A stretch of 40,000 nt of DNA from Bigelowiella natans CCMP2755 (Eukaryota; Cercozoa; Chlorarachniophyceae), in the NCBI GenBank assembly GCA_000320545.1, contig ADNK01000750.1, forward strand, positions 1 through 40,000. Reading direction: 5' to 3'. Below, piece by piece: positions 1 to 12,521 of the stretch. Each line of letters starts with the position of its first letter. Within the stretch, counting starts at the first letter, position 1. Made by a program: the position numbers and the translations under genes. The notes beneath the pieces were generated by a model. It made no database searches and was not told the origin of the DNA. It saw only the letters and a program-made list of their open reading frames with translations.

Positions 1-10
1 GAACTAGGAG

Positions 11-46
11 CACACATACAGCTACACACATACGCACACACACACA

Positions 47-86
<40 letters not shown>
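11..86. repeat. (CA)n microsatellite
   Basis: A nearly pure CA dinucleotide tract with a few interruptions. The 87-523 stretch that follows has no exon I can support. Confidence 0.95.
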
Positions 87-87
<1 letters not shown>

Positions 88-523
88 AATGCATGGAATG
101 AGTGCTGAATGGGATGTTCGTTGGTTAACGTGCGTATATCAAGCGAGCGGTGATATCCGTTATTGGGCAAGCTTCCCTGGCTACTCGACTGATGGTCGCA
201 GCGGGACCAAAACAAAGGCCGCGATAACGCACATCATCGTAAATCCCATGAAAAATAGTCGTAGCGAGCACAAAACAAAACATCTTCATCACTGCTGTAC
301 TTACAAAAGCGATGAACAAGCTCATTTATTGCATGTATGGCCAATGGCGCTAATATCTAACGCTTCCTCCTCCTCCTTCTACTTATTCTTCGTCTTCTTA
401 TATTGTATTATCGTCGGCCTACCACCCAATCACAGCCCGTTTTTGGACCGAGGATCGTAGTTAATCGGCCGTTATGCGACTATGCGAAGGTGGTGATCAG
501 TATGTACGCACACTCACTCACTC

Positions 524-580
<57 letters not shown>

Positions 581-605
581 TTGTGTGTGTGTAGAGAGAG
601 AGAGA

Positions 606-701
<96 letters not shown>

Positions 702-716
702 AAGAGAGAACAGGAA
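524..716. repeat. Composite (TA)n-(GT)n-(GA)n microsatellite
   Basis: A (TA)n tract of about 45 bp passes into a short (GT)n run and then about 115 bp of interrupted (GA)n. Apparent reading frames here translate to Arg-Glu or Leu-Ser dipeptide repeats and are artefacts of the repeat. The tract lies immediately upstream of the first recognisable exon of the 833-3115 gene, so it may sit in its 5' region. Confidence 0.95.
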
Positions 717-832
717 GAAATCATTTCCAAAGATGGGGGATGGTCCTGCCGCAAGTGCACGGCCTATTCTTCATTCATCAGAGTCAAGAACAATGAGGTG
801 TACCGTCGTACGTTATATGACATCATTTTCAG

Positions 833-2968
833 CTTTTTGCCGCCGGTGCGGTAACCGAAAATGAGGCAGAGGAGGAGGAGGAGGAGAAGGGGAAAGCAGA
901 AAAGCGTATAGAGCAAAAGAGCAGCTTGGAAAGTGGAGACCAAGAGCAGCACCAGAATGGGGGAGTGAATGATGAGTACGGTGATGATAATAACAATACC
1001 ACTGATGATGACGACAAGAAGTTGACGATTACGCGGAAGAAGAAGACGGAGAAAATACGGCAACCATCACTCCTCGGTGTGCTCACAGTTGATAGGCGTG
1101 TATGCGCGCCGCATCAGAACAGATACGCAAACAAACATCGTAAATAATGTCGTCTAGCATATTCCAGAAGCAAATTGTTTGCTTTGTGCTTGCTTTGTTT
1201 TGGTGAAACATGTAGATAGCCTCTGCTCCTCTCTGTCCTCTCTTCTTCTTCTATTTCTTCTTCTCATTCTATAGCAGTGGTCGCACGGTGCGATGTGAAG
1301 CTATGCAACGGCATGCACGCATTCATGCGCATGGAGTGATAACACATATGACACTTTTCCCATCATAATCGCAGAGCTGACCGAGGAAGCGAATAGAATG
1401 GAGGATGAACTGTGGGGAGTCGTAGCGCAATACGCACAGTATATTTACTTTCACAAGGTGTATGGGATGATTGTTATTCCGAGTAGGGATTTAGGAAGAA
1501 TGTCTATTTAAGATACTAATGATGCACTCCTCGTCATGTAATCTTTGTTCTTTCTTCTAGGAAGAGAAGATGATGATATGAGATGAAAGATTGGATGTAT
1601 AATAATCGCAGATGATCTTGACTAACTTGAGTCGTTACTCTCCCCCCCCTCTCCATCTATCTCCCCTCTCCTGTTTAGGGGCTAGTGCTTACGGAAGAAG
1701 AGGTTGCTTCAATATTAGGCTGGCGCTCCCGCATTGCCAAGGTAGATTAGTTTTGTTATACACGGGAGAGAGGGGGGGGGGGGTGAGGGGTGGAGGGGAG
1801 AGATTCGACGTCTCAACTGTTTGCTGTATTAATCGTAATGATTCTTGCATATAAATGCTATGCCTACTACAGGATCGAGAGTCTCCGTATTGGCAGCTTC
1901 AGGCTTTGACTCGAGAGGTAGTAGATACATTTTGCGGTAGTAATTGAGGATAAAGAAACTTCGGCGAAGAACTATGTGTCCGGTGCATACTACGTACAGT
2001 CGCGCGTGCATGCAGCGCGATCGGGAGAAGTTTGATATATCTGAAGATGATATCCTCTCCTCCTCTCGCTCTCTCTCTCTCTCTATCTCCCTTTCATCTT
2101 TCGCTCATTGTAAATATGATGCACCGAAAATAATGTTAGATCTCGCGGTTTATGAAATCAATAAGGAGTCCATCAGGAATAGCAGCAACTTCACTGTTAT
2201 CATCAGGGTCCAGGTTGTGCCACGTTGCATGTAGTAGCAGCGAAGAACCCGCATATCATAATCCTCTTTATCTTGATTCACCATGTTTTTTTAATTCTGT
2301 CACATAATTTCCCACATCTTACTATTCGTGTAAATATCGTGTCCCTGCAAACGTGTATTTATACATTAAATCACATGATGTTTTTATCGGTTGTGAATGA
2401 TGTATTTGCAGCGTTGAAGGTGGTAGAGATCGCAAGGCTTTCTCAGCAATTCAAAAGCGGATTGAACAAGAAAGGAAAATCGCCCCAACGGTACGACGTA
2501 CCACACATCACATCTAAGCATGCAAAGAATAGTGCGAATAATCATATCAAGAGACATATCTCTGAATCGTTTTATGTCTTCGCCCTGTTCCCATTCATTC
2601 AATTGCAATCTTCGTTGTTCTTGTCGTCAACACTGTGCAGCGAATAAAGCAATATCTATCAATCGTGCATCGGGCGAAGGAGAAGCAGAGCAAACATCTC
2701 AAGCTGCTTGACAGTCAAATCCCTGTAATGATGAGCCAATTCTGTGTGCGTTTCTCAAATCTACGTGGATCCTGCACGATGAGCTTCTCTCCTATCCCAA
2801 CACCAATGGAAATAGCTCGAGACAGTGGTGTTTTCATGTTGAGTTGCCTTTTTCATCGGAGAAACGTGTGGATGATGACACTGACGTTGCAAACAAACAC
2901 CAAGTCCGCACGTTGGTTTTTGTGTTCGCGTCTGCCTCTGTCTCACGTGTGCTGACCCTGTGTGTGTG

Positions 2969-3011
<43 letters not shown>

Positions 3012-3115
3012 ATCGTGTGATTTAGGAGGAGGAAATGCGATTCTCAAACTTTGATCCGGATCGGATTCTGCTCAAACCTGAGCACACTACAGCTCCTCCA
3101 AAGGGGCAACTGTGA
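833..3115 (+). CDS. Spliced gene of unknown function (first exon unresolved)
   Basis: Exons inferred from GT-AG sites with agreeing phase: 833-1076, 1375-1457, 1679-1741, 1873-1917, 2140-2213 (weaker), 2412-2490, 2641-2724, about 2730-2903, and 3026-3115 ending in TGA. The product starts with a low-complexity acidic then Lys-rich segment (poly-Glu, GDDNNNTTDDDDKK). It continues with likely helical charged stretches (LTEEANRMEDELW, LTEEEVASILGWRSRIAK, SAIQKRIEQERK) and ends in KPEHTTAPPKGQL. I do not recognise a family. The acidic/basic, helix-rich make-up suggests a soluble protein. The start is not fixed: a 5' exon ending at 797 (intron 798-832, only 35 nt) would be in phase but runs back into GA repeats. 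Around 2725-2735 the frame changes without a clean intron. Either a short intron is present (2725 to an AG near 2782, or 2665-2714) or a base is missing. Confidence 0.6.
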
Positions 3116-4418
3116 CAAGGATGGATGCTGACTTTGGTGGAAACGTGCTGTTGTGTGAAGAACACGTTTGTCTGCGTTTTGCGCGAAGTGAAGCACCATC
3201 GTTTGTTGAAGTGAACAAAAGTTTGATTTGTGCGCAATCCGCACCAGCGCGTGTGAAGTGAAGCTCACTCGACCGCCAGCTGGTCAGGTGTGCTGCGAAC
3301 ATTGACTTGCTGTGCAACAGCTAGTCAGGTGTGCTGCGAACATTGACTTGCTGTGCAAAAGCGGAGCGCTTCCACTTCACACTCCAACGTCAACATCGCG
3401 CTGTCGCACGTGTGTGCACTCTGCAGTCCAAACTTTGACTTGTTCTGGACAGGAAGCACGCAGCAGTGGCGTGGCTTCCACGATGTGCCGCTCCTCCACT
3501 TGCACGATTGCCAGGTCTGGAGGTTGCCCCCACTGCTGCTGGACTGCGTGCGCACGTTGTCACCTGCTAGCCTGGTCATTGACAATTCGCGGTCAATCTC
3601 GCAATGGCTAGATGGTCTCGTGGGCACAAGTGACTTTTCAGTGAGGTCGTCAGCTGTGCCAAGCATGCGCACAACGCAACAAATCAGTGTTTCCAAACCG
3701 TGCGCGTGTTCACTGGAGCGCGTGTGTCGTGCGTTGAGACACGAACAGAACAGCAAGTGAATGTGCCGTCCAGCTGTGTCGCAAACCAATGCCTTCGTGT
3801 GTCTCCTTCTTGCTGACGCGATCATGCTGCAAAGTGGTTCGAAGCAGTGCACTGAGGTTCAAAGCAACCCACCAGAGTGGCAGAACAGCTTCCTGGGACA
3901 AAGAAAGCACCCCAAAACAACACCTGCCTGCAAGCGCAGGCGGACGAAATCACAGGCTGGAATCTGAGCCGATTTGAACGATTGAATCTAAATTTTCATG
4001 TCGTCTTCGTTAACAAGAGGCGGTTTTGTGCAGGATGTGTTTCGTAGTACCGGTAGTAGTTAGTGAGTACCTGATGACATTTTTGACTGACACCTGATGC
4101 TCCAACAAACAACAACAGATCCACCATCATCTAGACGACCTACCACTAGTCAGAGGGTAAAACTACTACTACTACTACTGCACATGCTACCACCACCACT
4201 ACCCACCCACTTGTGTGAACTAAGAGCATACTATTACTTTGCTAAACTGCCTTCGTTTTGTTTTGTTTTGTCAAGTAAGAAGATCTGCGTGAGCTGAAGG
4301 AGTCGGCTCCGAAAATAGCGCTACCCTGCTCAAACGGACGAGTCCTAGCCCCCTTCACCACTCTTCCTCTTCTTCATCGTCTTCTCCTTTTTTCAATAGA
4401 CCCACAAGCGGAATCATC
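3116..4418. other. Intergenic block, GC-richer, no gene recognised
   Basis: Between the stop of the upstream gene and the ABCG start. From about 3050 to 3960 the DNA is rich in CACAC/GTGTG-type words, unlike the AT-richer flanks. It keeps a minus-strand frame open for 175 codons (3852-3325) that resembles no protein I know and is rich in Cys, His, Ser and Thr. Composition resembles the retroelement-like DNA near 36.6-38.5 kb, so a degenerate mobile-element fragment is possible. From 3960 to 4418 the DNA is AT-rich and could be the promoter and 5' UTR of the ABCG gene. Confidence 0.4.
3283..3358. repeat. 41-bp tandem duplication
   Basis: Two consecutive, almost identical copies of a unit that starts GTCAGGTGTGCTGCGAAC, at 3283 and 3324. 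The copies are identical over about 35 bp. Confidence 0.9.
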
Positions 4419-4751
4419 ATGGGCGCGTCGTCTTCATCAGAGGTTAGATTTCTAAATAATGTACACAAATTCGTCGTCTGAGCCGTTCCACAATCGTTGT
4501 ATTGTGAATTGATGCTACTACTGTTTTGCGTACCAGCCATTGTACAATCCGGTCAATGACCTCCGCGAAGGTACTTTATTCAACTACAAATTACTCGATA
4601 ACGTGTTTTAAGCGGAATGCACGGTGTTATTTCGGACATATTTCTACTGCCTGATGTTGTTAATGTTCGTGGTTATTGATGATTCAGAACCACAAGACCT
4701 GGAAGCAAGGATATCTTGTCAATCAATCCTCAGGTATTACATAGAATATAT

Positions 4752-4793
<42 letters not shown>

Positions 4794-7264
4794 ATGTGTG
4801 CGTGTGTGTGTGTGTGTGTGCGTGAATGTATATGAGTGTATGTGGCGTTAACCACAAATAACACATTCCTACTACGCATCAGTGCCGATTCTAAAATCGT
4901 CGGGATTGACCTTGAATGGGAAAATATCCATTTCTCTGTTCCCGGAAAAGGTATAGCAACCTTATCATTCTGACTACGCTTATAACTTCCGCTCGCACTG
5001 CGCGACAGAGCATTAGGGAGAGCAACCCTTTGGTTCACAGAAACATCTTCGAGTATTGACTTGGATTCAAATAACTTAAACAGAGGCGGGATCGATGAAA
5101 CACATCTTAAACGGGTGCTCCGGACAAGTGAAGCAGGGCGAGTGTGCGTGCATTATAGGGCCAAGGTAGTAGGACGTAGAGACGACGATGATGATGATGA
5201 TGATGATGATGATGGTGATGCTACATTTCTGGCTAGAGTAAAGACTGAACGATCAATTCAAAGCATGCCCGTTATTATGGACTTTGGAAGCTTGATGACC
5301 CTCTCTCCCCCCTGCCTCTCTCCCTCCAAAAAGCGGCGCTGGAAAAACAACAATGATGAATCTCCTAGCTGGTGATAAAACAGCCATATTTTGTTTGTAT
5401 TGGTGTACTCCGTGAGTGCCACCATGTGATGATTCCTAGCGGTAGGAAGAAACAGGGAAGGAACTCCCTTGCAGCAGCCTCTTTATTGTCCTTTGCCAAT
5501 AGGAGCAGCGCCATGACCTTATCCTCTTCTTCTTTAATTTCTCTCCTATTATGCCTCCTCCTTGTTGCAGCTAATGTAATAACAATAATAATAATAATAG
5601 TATTAATAATAATACATGATAGGACGAGTGAGCGCACCGTGGGAGGGAGAGGTTACTGCCAATGGGCTTCCGGTAATTGTTTACCAACCATCAACCGATC
5701 TATACTACTACTACTTGCCACGTCTTTGAGGAGAATAGCAGCCTGTTGTTCTCCAAACACACTTAGCGTACATTGGTATGAGCAAGCAGCCATCTTCCCC
5801 ATCCACGTACCACCCCCTCAAACAATTCAATCGATAATACCAACGAAAGTGCTAGAGTATGGCGTGTAGAGAATGATATGGTGGGACCGCGTGTGCAAAA
5901 ATTCGTGCCAACTAAAAGGGGGTTGGGGTGCGGATATCATCTTGAAGAAATTGAATGGATGTGTGCATGATGATCTAATAGTCGTTATTGAATAAAAACA
6001 GGTGGAACCGAGGCAGTTCAGCCAGAGCATTGCGTACGTCATGCAAGATGAGGTCAATTCAATATCAATACTACTACTACTACTACTTCTACCAGCACAG
6101 GAGTTAGTTGGCATTTACTACTATCAGCATGATGAACATGAGTAGTAGTAGTGGTAGTAGTAGTAGTAGTAGTAATAGTAGTTGCGATAGCACCAACAGC
6201 GACATCACAGATCATCATCTTCCAGGCACTCTTTGCGACGGCCACGCCCCGGGAAGCTTTGCACTTCTCTGCAGCAATGAGACTGCCGCGTAATATTAGT
6301 CAAACGACTTTTGTATACATGTAGAGAGAGGCAGAGAGAAGTTGTATCTGGGTGCTTGTTGCATGCTGCCGTCGTTGGTATATTGGGATTTGGTAGGCCT
6401 CTCTTCTTCTTTTCTCCTTATACTTAGCCTTACTCTCTCCTCTTTCATTTTCCTACTACAAACCCCGTACAAACAGCATCAACTACTATTGCGGCAAGAA
6501 CACGTCTAGTCAATTCACTTCTTAAAGACCTTAACCTCGAAGAGTAATAGTAGTAGTAGTAGTAGTAGTAGTAGTAGCAGTAGTGTAGTACTGAGAGAGA
6601 AACATTGCTTTCAATGTAGAAGTAGTAGCCCCCCCCCCAGCCATTTATGTCTTGTTTGTTTGCTCTTTGCCCGCTCACAAACTGCACCCCCCCCCCCCTT
6701 CTTCCCCCCCGTGCAAAAACTTCCTCCCTATATTTTATACTAGATGTGCTGATACTCTGGTGGGGTCAGTGCTTATTCCTGGTATATCTGGGGGTGAGAA
6801 GAAGGTAATTTTGTCATTCACTACTCGCCATTATGCACGTCGCATATTAGAAATGTGTACATTTAGAGGACTTCTGTGGGGGTGGAACTTATCACCCAAC
6901 CGAAGATCATATTCCTAGATGAACCTACCAGCGGCCTCGATACCTATTCAGCGTATCATCTAGTACAGATTCTCAAGGCTCTATGCCAGCGCGGTTGCAG
7001 GTACTCTTTGATAAGCTGTTGTTTCTTCTGAGAGCTTCATCTTTTTCTCTTCTATTTCTTTGTATTCTTCTGGGCGCAAGCTTTATACATACACACATAT
7101 TATTATTATTATTATTATTGTTGTTGTTGTTGTTATCAGTGTCGTCTGCACGATCCATCAGCCTTCATCAGAGATATTCCATCTGTTTGACAAAACCATT
7201 CTCATTCAATCAGGTTTGATGTTGTTTTTATATTGTTTTGTACTGATCTCTCTTTCCACATACG

Positions 7265-7303
<39 letters not shown>

Positions 7304-7602
7304 GTGTGTGTGTGTGTGTGTGTGTATACAATACCGTCCTCTTGATTCCCTTCCCTTAAAGTCGTCGTAGATCTTCCCCACAATCGAATTCTCTCCTTTC
7401 ACTTCTCCTCTTCCTCCTCCTCCTCCCCTTAATCAGGCAGTATTGTTTACAATGGGAGGGTTGATGAGATGGTTTCTTATTTCTCCACCTTGGGATCTGC
7501 CTATGAATGTCCTCCCAACTATAATGTACGTATGTGTGCACTACTTCAAACCATTAGCTGATTAAACATGCAAGGATTAATCACATGAAATCATCACAAG
7601 TG

Positions 7603-7643
<41 letters not shown>

Positions 7644-9746
7644 TACATAGTATCCCACCTCCTCCACACAGATATCATCATCTTTCCCACCCCCCCCCCC
7701 TTCCCGCACCACCACCACGAGCACTCCGGTGGTGTGAGAATATCATCGCTCTCTATTAACGTCGTACTACTACTACTACTACTCTACTACCACTACCACT
7801 ACCACTACTACTGGGGTTCTTCTTCTTCTTCTTCGTCGTTGTCGTTTTGCAGCCCGCAGATCATGTGATGTTCCTTATGCAAAAGAAAGGTGGTGATTCA
7901 TTCATTCGTTCAGTCATTTTTGAGTATGCTGTAGTAGCAATAAATGGCAGTAGTAATAGTAGTGGTAGATCGATGAGCCCCTTCTACTGTCGTGTTTGTT
8001 ATTTATAACCTCCCCTCCACCCGTCCTCCTCTTCCCAACAGAGTCCAAAGATAGTCCCTACTACTTAAGGGATAAGTGGGCCGAAAGAGTAGTCAGAATT
8101 CTTTCATGCATGAAAAAACAGTTGATCAGCCTTCTCTGCATTATTATGTGTATGCGTGTTGTTAGTATGTGTCTACAAACATTTGTGGGGCAGGGATCGA
8201 TGCTCTTGCTTCTTGATTTCTCCTTCATCTTAGCATGACAGATGATGACGATGATGATTATGATGATAATGATGATGGTGATGATATCTCTGTATTCCAG
8301 GAGAAAAATGAGCAGAAGTTGCTTGTTGACCAGTCGATAAAGCTGGAGAAAAAGGTGATAGCAGTGTATAATACCGAGGGTCTTATCATCATTTACAATT
8401 CTTATTATCATAATAGTATATAGTTTTGATTATCATCATGTGGTCCCTTCTTCCTTCTCTTTCCTATTCTTCTTCTTCTTCTTCTTCTTCTTCTATGGGT
8501 GTCCTTAGTAGCACTCACTTGTTCTAAGGGTTACTAATACTACTACTACTACCACTACTACAACAACTACTACTTACTTGCGTAGAGATCGCAGTTCCAG
8601 GTCAGCTACAGCTCCAAAGCTGGTATTCTGAGGCAATTTCAGCACCTCATCACTAGGGAGGTAATGAGTAGAATATCAAACAAATCGATGATATTTTGTT
8701 TTTGTAATTTGTTTGTACGAATACTCACCAAAGGAAGAAATCGGTATGATGACGATGATGGTGATGATGATAATAATGATGATGACGAGAAGTAGTTGTA
8801 GAACATCATCAAAGGTTGGAATATTATAGGCACCTGTGCCTTCGGCTTCCTCCTCCCCCTCCTCCTCATTTACTTGCTCTTGTTAATCTTCAAATGACCT
8901 CCTCCTTTCCGCATCATCATCATCACCATCATCATCCGAAATATCCGCCATCATCATCTTCGTGTACGACTGCTACCTCATTTGCGTCATTATTACTGGT
9001 GATACTAATGCTGCTGCTGGCGGTGCTATATACCAGGCAAGGAACACTGTTCGGGACAAAAAAACGCTGTTTACGAGGTCGTGATTAATCCACATCATCA
9101 TCACCCTCATCACTATGATCACAATTGAGAATAATAGCAAAGCAATGACGGCAGCCAACTCCCCCTCCCATTCATGCCCTCTCCTAACAAATGCAGCGAG
9201 AGTGAGAGAGTGGGTGAGCTATTCCGGTATAGCAAAAGGAAAATGACAATATTGATGATAATAATCATATCATTAGTCTACCATCATTGAAATAGTAATG
9301 GTTCTAAATAATAATAACCTATACATGTTTGGATGAAAAGGTTTTTCTTAACAATCTTCCTCAATCTCCTCTACGGCATGGTATTTAAGGTGAGAATAGC
9401 TAGATAGAGATGTGTGCGTGTGCTGCGGATAGTAGTAGTACTTGTGGTAGTACTAGCAGTACTAGTAGTGAATCACGTTGGCCACGTGTGTGTGTGTGTG
9501 TGTGTGTAGTTGTCTTTCGCGCTTCGCTGCTCATGAATTATATCACCCAGTGTGTCAATGAAAATGACGTAGACATCCATGTTGTTGTTTTGTTGATGAT
9601 GATGATGATGATGATGCTTTTATAGATAGAGTTAAATATAATTATGCCATCTTGAGCTACTGGTGGTGCTGTTTCTTCCGTGGTTATTCTCATCGTCACT
9701 ACTACCCAGGGAGTAGGATCACGAGACGATATGCAAAGCAGATACG

Positions 9747-9777
<31 letters not shown>

Positions 9778-10495
9778 CAAACTAGAAGCAGCTGCATTAT
9801 CATCATCATCATCATCATCATCGTCGTCGTCGTCGTCATCATCATGGGTGCCAATTCGATATGCTGTTTATATGAGGTGGACAAAAAGATAGTTCTTCTG
9901 CTGCTGCTGCTACTGCTGCTGTTGTGCAGAGTTGTTGTTTACGGTGGTGGTGGTGGTGGTGGTAGTGGAGATTGCCTATTCTTTATTTAACCGCTGCTGC
10001 TTTGCTGCTTCATCCATCATACGGCTCTGTCGTGCATCTACCATATCTATCCCTCAGGAGCTCTATTACAGCTATGCGTGAGTGCAATGTTCGGATGTGC
10101 TCAACCAGCCATACTCACATTTGTAAGATTCAACCTATTTAGTGTCTCGTAACGTGTACTTTTTAAAGCCGCCGCTGATGATGATGATGACGATATTGAA
10201 GACGATGATGATAAGGAGGGGGAGGAGAAGGGAACGATATTATCTTTTTGATTGAGCTGTCATCTTCTTCTATAATATTTACGTATTCCTCTGCCCCCCC
10301 CCCCCCCCCCCCCTCTCCTCTCCCCTTCTCCTCCTTCTCCTCCATCGTAGCCATTCGAAAGGCCTGTCTTCATCCGTGAGTACGTATCCGGAACGTACAA
10401 TCTTGTCCCTTACTTTCTATCAAGTGATGATGCTTATACTTATTACCTATTATCATTCTAGTAGTACTCGTAGTGGTTGTAAGTAGTAGTAGTGA

Positions 10496-10528
<33 letters not shown>

Positions 10529-10939
10529 AGGAAGGAGGGGTTTGGGTGGATTTCTTGATGGATTTTACACTACATATGGACAGCACCAGCCTTCAAGTAG
10601 CTATTCTAGATATACACCGGTAGGAGGCGGAGGATTAAAACTGCTGAAGAAAGAATGAGAGAGGGGGGGAAGAAGTCAGATTGTAATTTACTGTTTGGTG
10701 ACATCTCTTCTTCTTCTTCTTCTTCTTCTTCTTCTTCTTTTTCTTCTTCTCTGTTGCGTATGATTGATGTATATGAGTGCAGAGGCTATCATGGAAATAC
10801 CTCTAGCTGCTTTACAGACGTTGGCGGGGTTAATGACAAGGTCAGAATAATAATAAGAAGATAGGAGTATGAGAGGAGAGCAACCTTGCCAGGCGCTGCC
10901 GTTGTCAATATCGTCGTCATTATTATCATTATCATCGTT

Positions 10940-10971
<32 letters not shown>

Positions 10972-11311
10972 TTGAGCACTCCTCTCTATCATCTTTCTTT
11001 CCTTCTCAGCTACTTCCTCATGGAACTCAAAGGCCGATTCATTCGATTATGGATGGTACAGATCCTTATTTTCTTGTGAAAAGAAGAAGTTGCAGCAGCA
11101 TCAACAGAATAGTCGCAGGGGTAGAACCATCGCAAGGGGTTTCCTCGAAAATTATACGTTAGATTGAGTATTAATGTGTGGGTTTGTTGGTGTTGTGTGG
11201 GTGAAATACTGATGATAACAAGGGAATGTTTCTTCTCGGTGTTGTGAGCTCTTCAGTGGCAATAGCCCTTGGTTGCGCAACAACGAATGTCAAGGTAGGC
11301 AGTGTGTGTGT

Positions 11312-11343
<32 letters not shown>

Positions 11344-12521
11344 TTCGATTAGCACAATCTCCTCCTCCTCCTCCTTCTCCTCCTCCTCTTCCTCCTACTT
11401 ATCTCTATGATTCTGCATCAGACCGCCATTGAGGCTGTTCCTTTAGCGTTTGTGCCACAGATGCTTTTCGCAGGTGATAACTAGTATGTTTTGGTACTAG
11501 TCGAGCAGCAAAACACACGTGTACACACACGCACATCACACGTTTGATTCCCTAGGAATCTCTTCCCTGGACTTGTTCCTTCTCCATAGAGAAGAAGACA
11601 TGTTACATACAAGTTGCTCGCGGAGTGTGGTTGTATTCTCGTCATCATTTCTTGTAGTAGCTGCTACATCATCATATCTTAAACATGGCAGGATTCTTTG
11701 TCCCAATCGCACAGATCCCGGTGTACCTACGGTGGAGTCAATGGCTATGCACATTAAAGTGATGAGACCTCGATGACAATGATGATAATGATAATAATAG
11801 TAATAATCTTACGCTAAGAAGAAAAGTTGTTCTTGTTGTTCTTGTTGTGGCACATTATTTATGAGAATGATGGACACTATCAACTAGGTATTCCATTAAC
11901 ATCATGCTTCTGACTGAATTCACTGAGGTAATAGCAGCAGCAGCAGCATAGCAGCAGTAGTACCATTCGCAGTCCTAGTTTTTGTTGTTGAAGAAGTAGT
12001 AGGACAGACAAATGAGGCGTTCTTCATGTTCGCATTAAAACTTCTGCAACGAGTAGTTAGGAATGATAACAGTGATAATGACAATGGTGATAGTGATGAT
12101 GACATCGATCGTCTCTCAAATGATAATACATACATTCATTCAATATATGTAGGACACCCCACTTGTCAATGCATTATTAGAACGTGAATCCGTGAAACGG
12201 TACGTACACAGCAGAGAGCTCAGAACCAGCTGCTAATACTATCGTCGTTTGCTTGTGATCTAGATCTTCCAAGTCATCATAGGTGACGTCTACTCCTGCT
12301 TCTTATGATTATAAAATGGTGTGTGTTCCCTACTTGGCAGCTCTGAGTTCTGGTTCTACATTGCCATGCTCCTGGTAATCGTATGATCTCACAATAAAGG
12401 AGAAGACCATTCGATGATATTTCTTAAATTAGTAATTATTTTCCAATTATAGGTACTTTTTGTAGCTTTCCGGATCGTAGGCATGATTGCTCTCGGTCTT
12501 CGTTCTCGGTCTCAATTTTAG
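4419..12521 (+). CDS. ABC transporter, subfamily G (White/ABCG2-type half-transporter)
   Basis: ATP-driven half-transporter that dimerises to export or flip hydrophobic substrates; the substrate cannot be told. 34 exons: 4419-4442, 4537-4570, 4688-4733, 4883-4950, 5084-5165, 5334-5371, 5623-5672, 6002-6052, 6226-6289, 6477-6543, 6744-6804, 6867-7000, 7140-7213, 7437-7525, 7853-7889, 8042-8088, 8301-8354, 8601-8660, 8802-8814, 9197-9209, 9341-9389, 9710-9746, 9930-9943, 10072-10122, 10351-10423, 10783-10840, 11010-11055, 11223-11294, 11422-11473, 11692-11758, 11888-11927, 12153-12199, 12341-12374, 12453-12521. They sum to 1815 nt in one frame, giving 604 residues (ABCG2 is about 655). Seen: start MGASSSSE, a possible N-myristoylation site; NBD entry GIDLEWENIHFSVPGK; Walker A GPSGAGKTT (83-91, split by an intron); Q-loop YVMQDE; signature ISGGE (189-193); Walker B plus D-loop IIFLDEPTSGLD (209-220); H-loop TIHQPSSE (His246). 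The TM domain begins near residue 370 and shows ABCG hallmarks (ERPVFIREY, SSSVAIALGC, IPVYLRW). The two 13-nt exons and the 8088/8091 donor are the least certain. All catalytic motifs are intact, so it looks functional. Confidence 0.93.
5180..12110. repeat. Microsatellite-filled introns of the ABCG gene
   Basis: Nearly every intron carries a perfect or near-perfect tract: (GAT)n about 5186-5218; (TAG)n 6543-6580; (TTA/TTG)n about 7098-7133; (TA)n plus (GT)n 7267-7325; (GT)n 7603-7637; (TTC)n 8468-8493; (TAG)n 9746-9778; (ATC)n plus (GTC)n 9799-9845; poly-C about 10292-10313; (TAG)n 10484-10528; (TTC)n 10708-10750; (ATC)n 10934-10972; (GT)n 11301-11343; (CAG)n 11935-11950. Trinucleotide classes TAG/CTA, GAT/ATC and GAA/TTC dominate. 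The coding exons stay free of them. Confidence 0.9.

Noticed and set aside
518-796. Arg-Glu and Leu-Ser repeat proteins
   Set aside because: Direct translation of (GA)n/(TC)n microsatellite.
5264-5280. An exon MPVIMD... as the lead-in to the ABCG Walker A motif
   Set aside because: It required a non-GT donor and gave a poor Walker A. Extending the previous exon to 5165 (CACIIGP) and splicing to 5334 gives a perfect GPSGAGKTT with a GT-AG intron.
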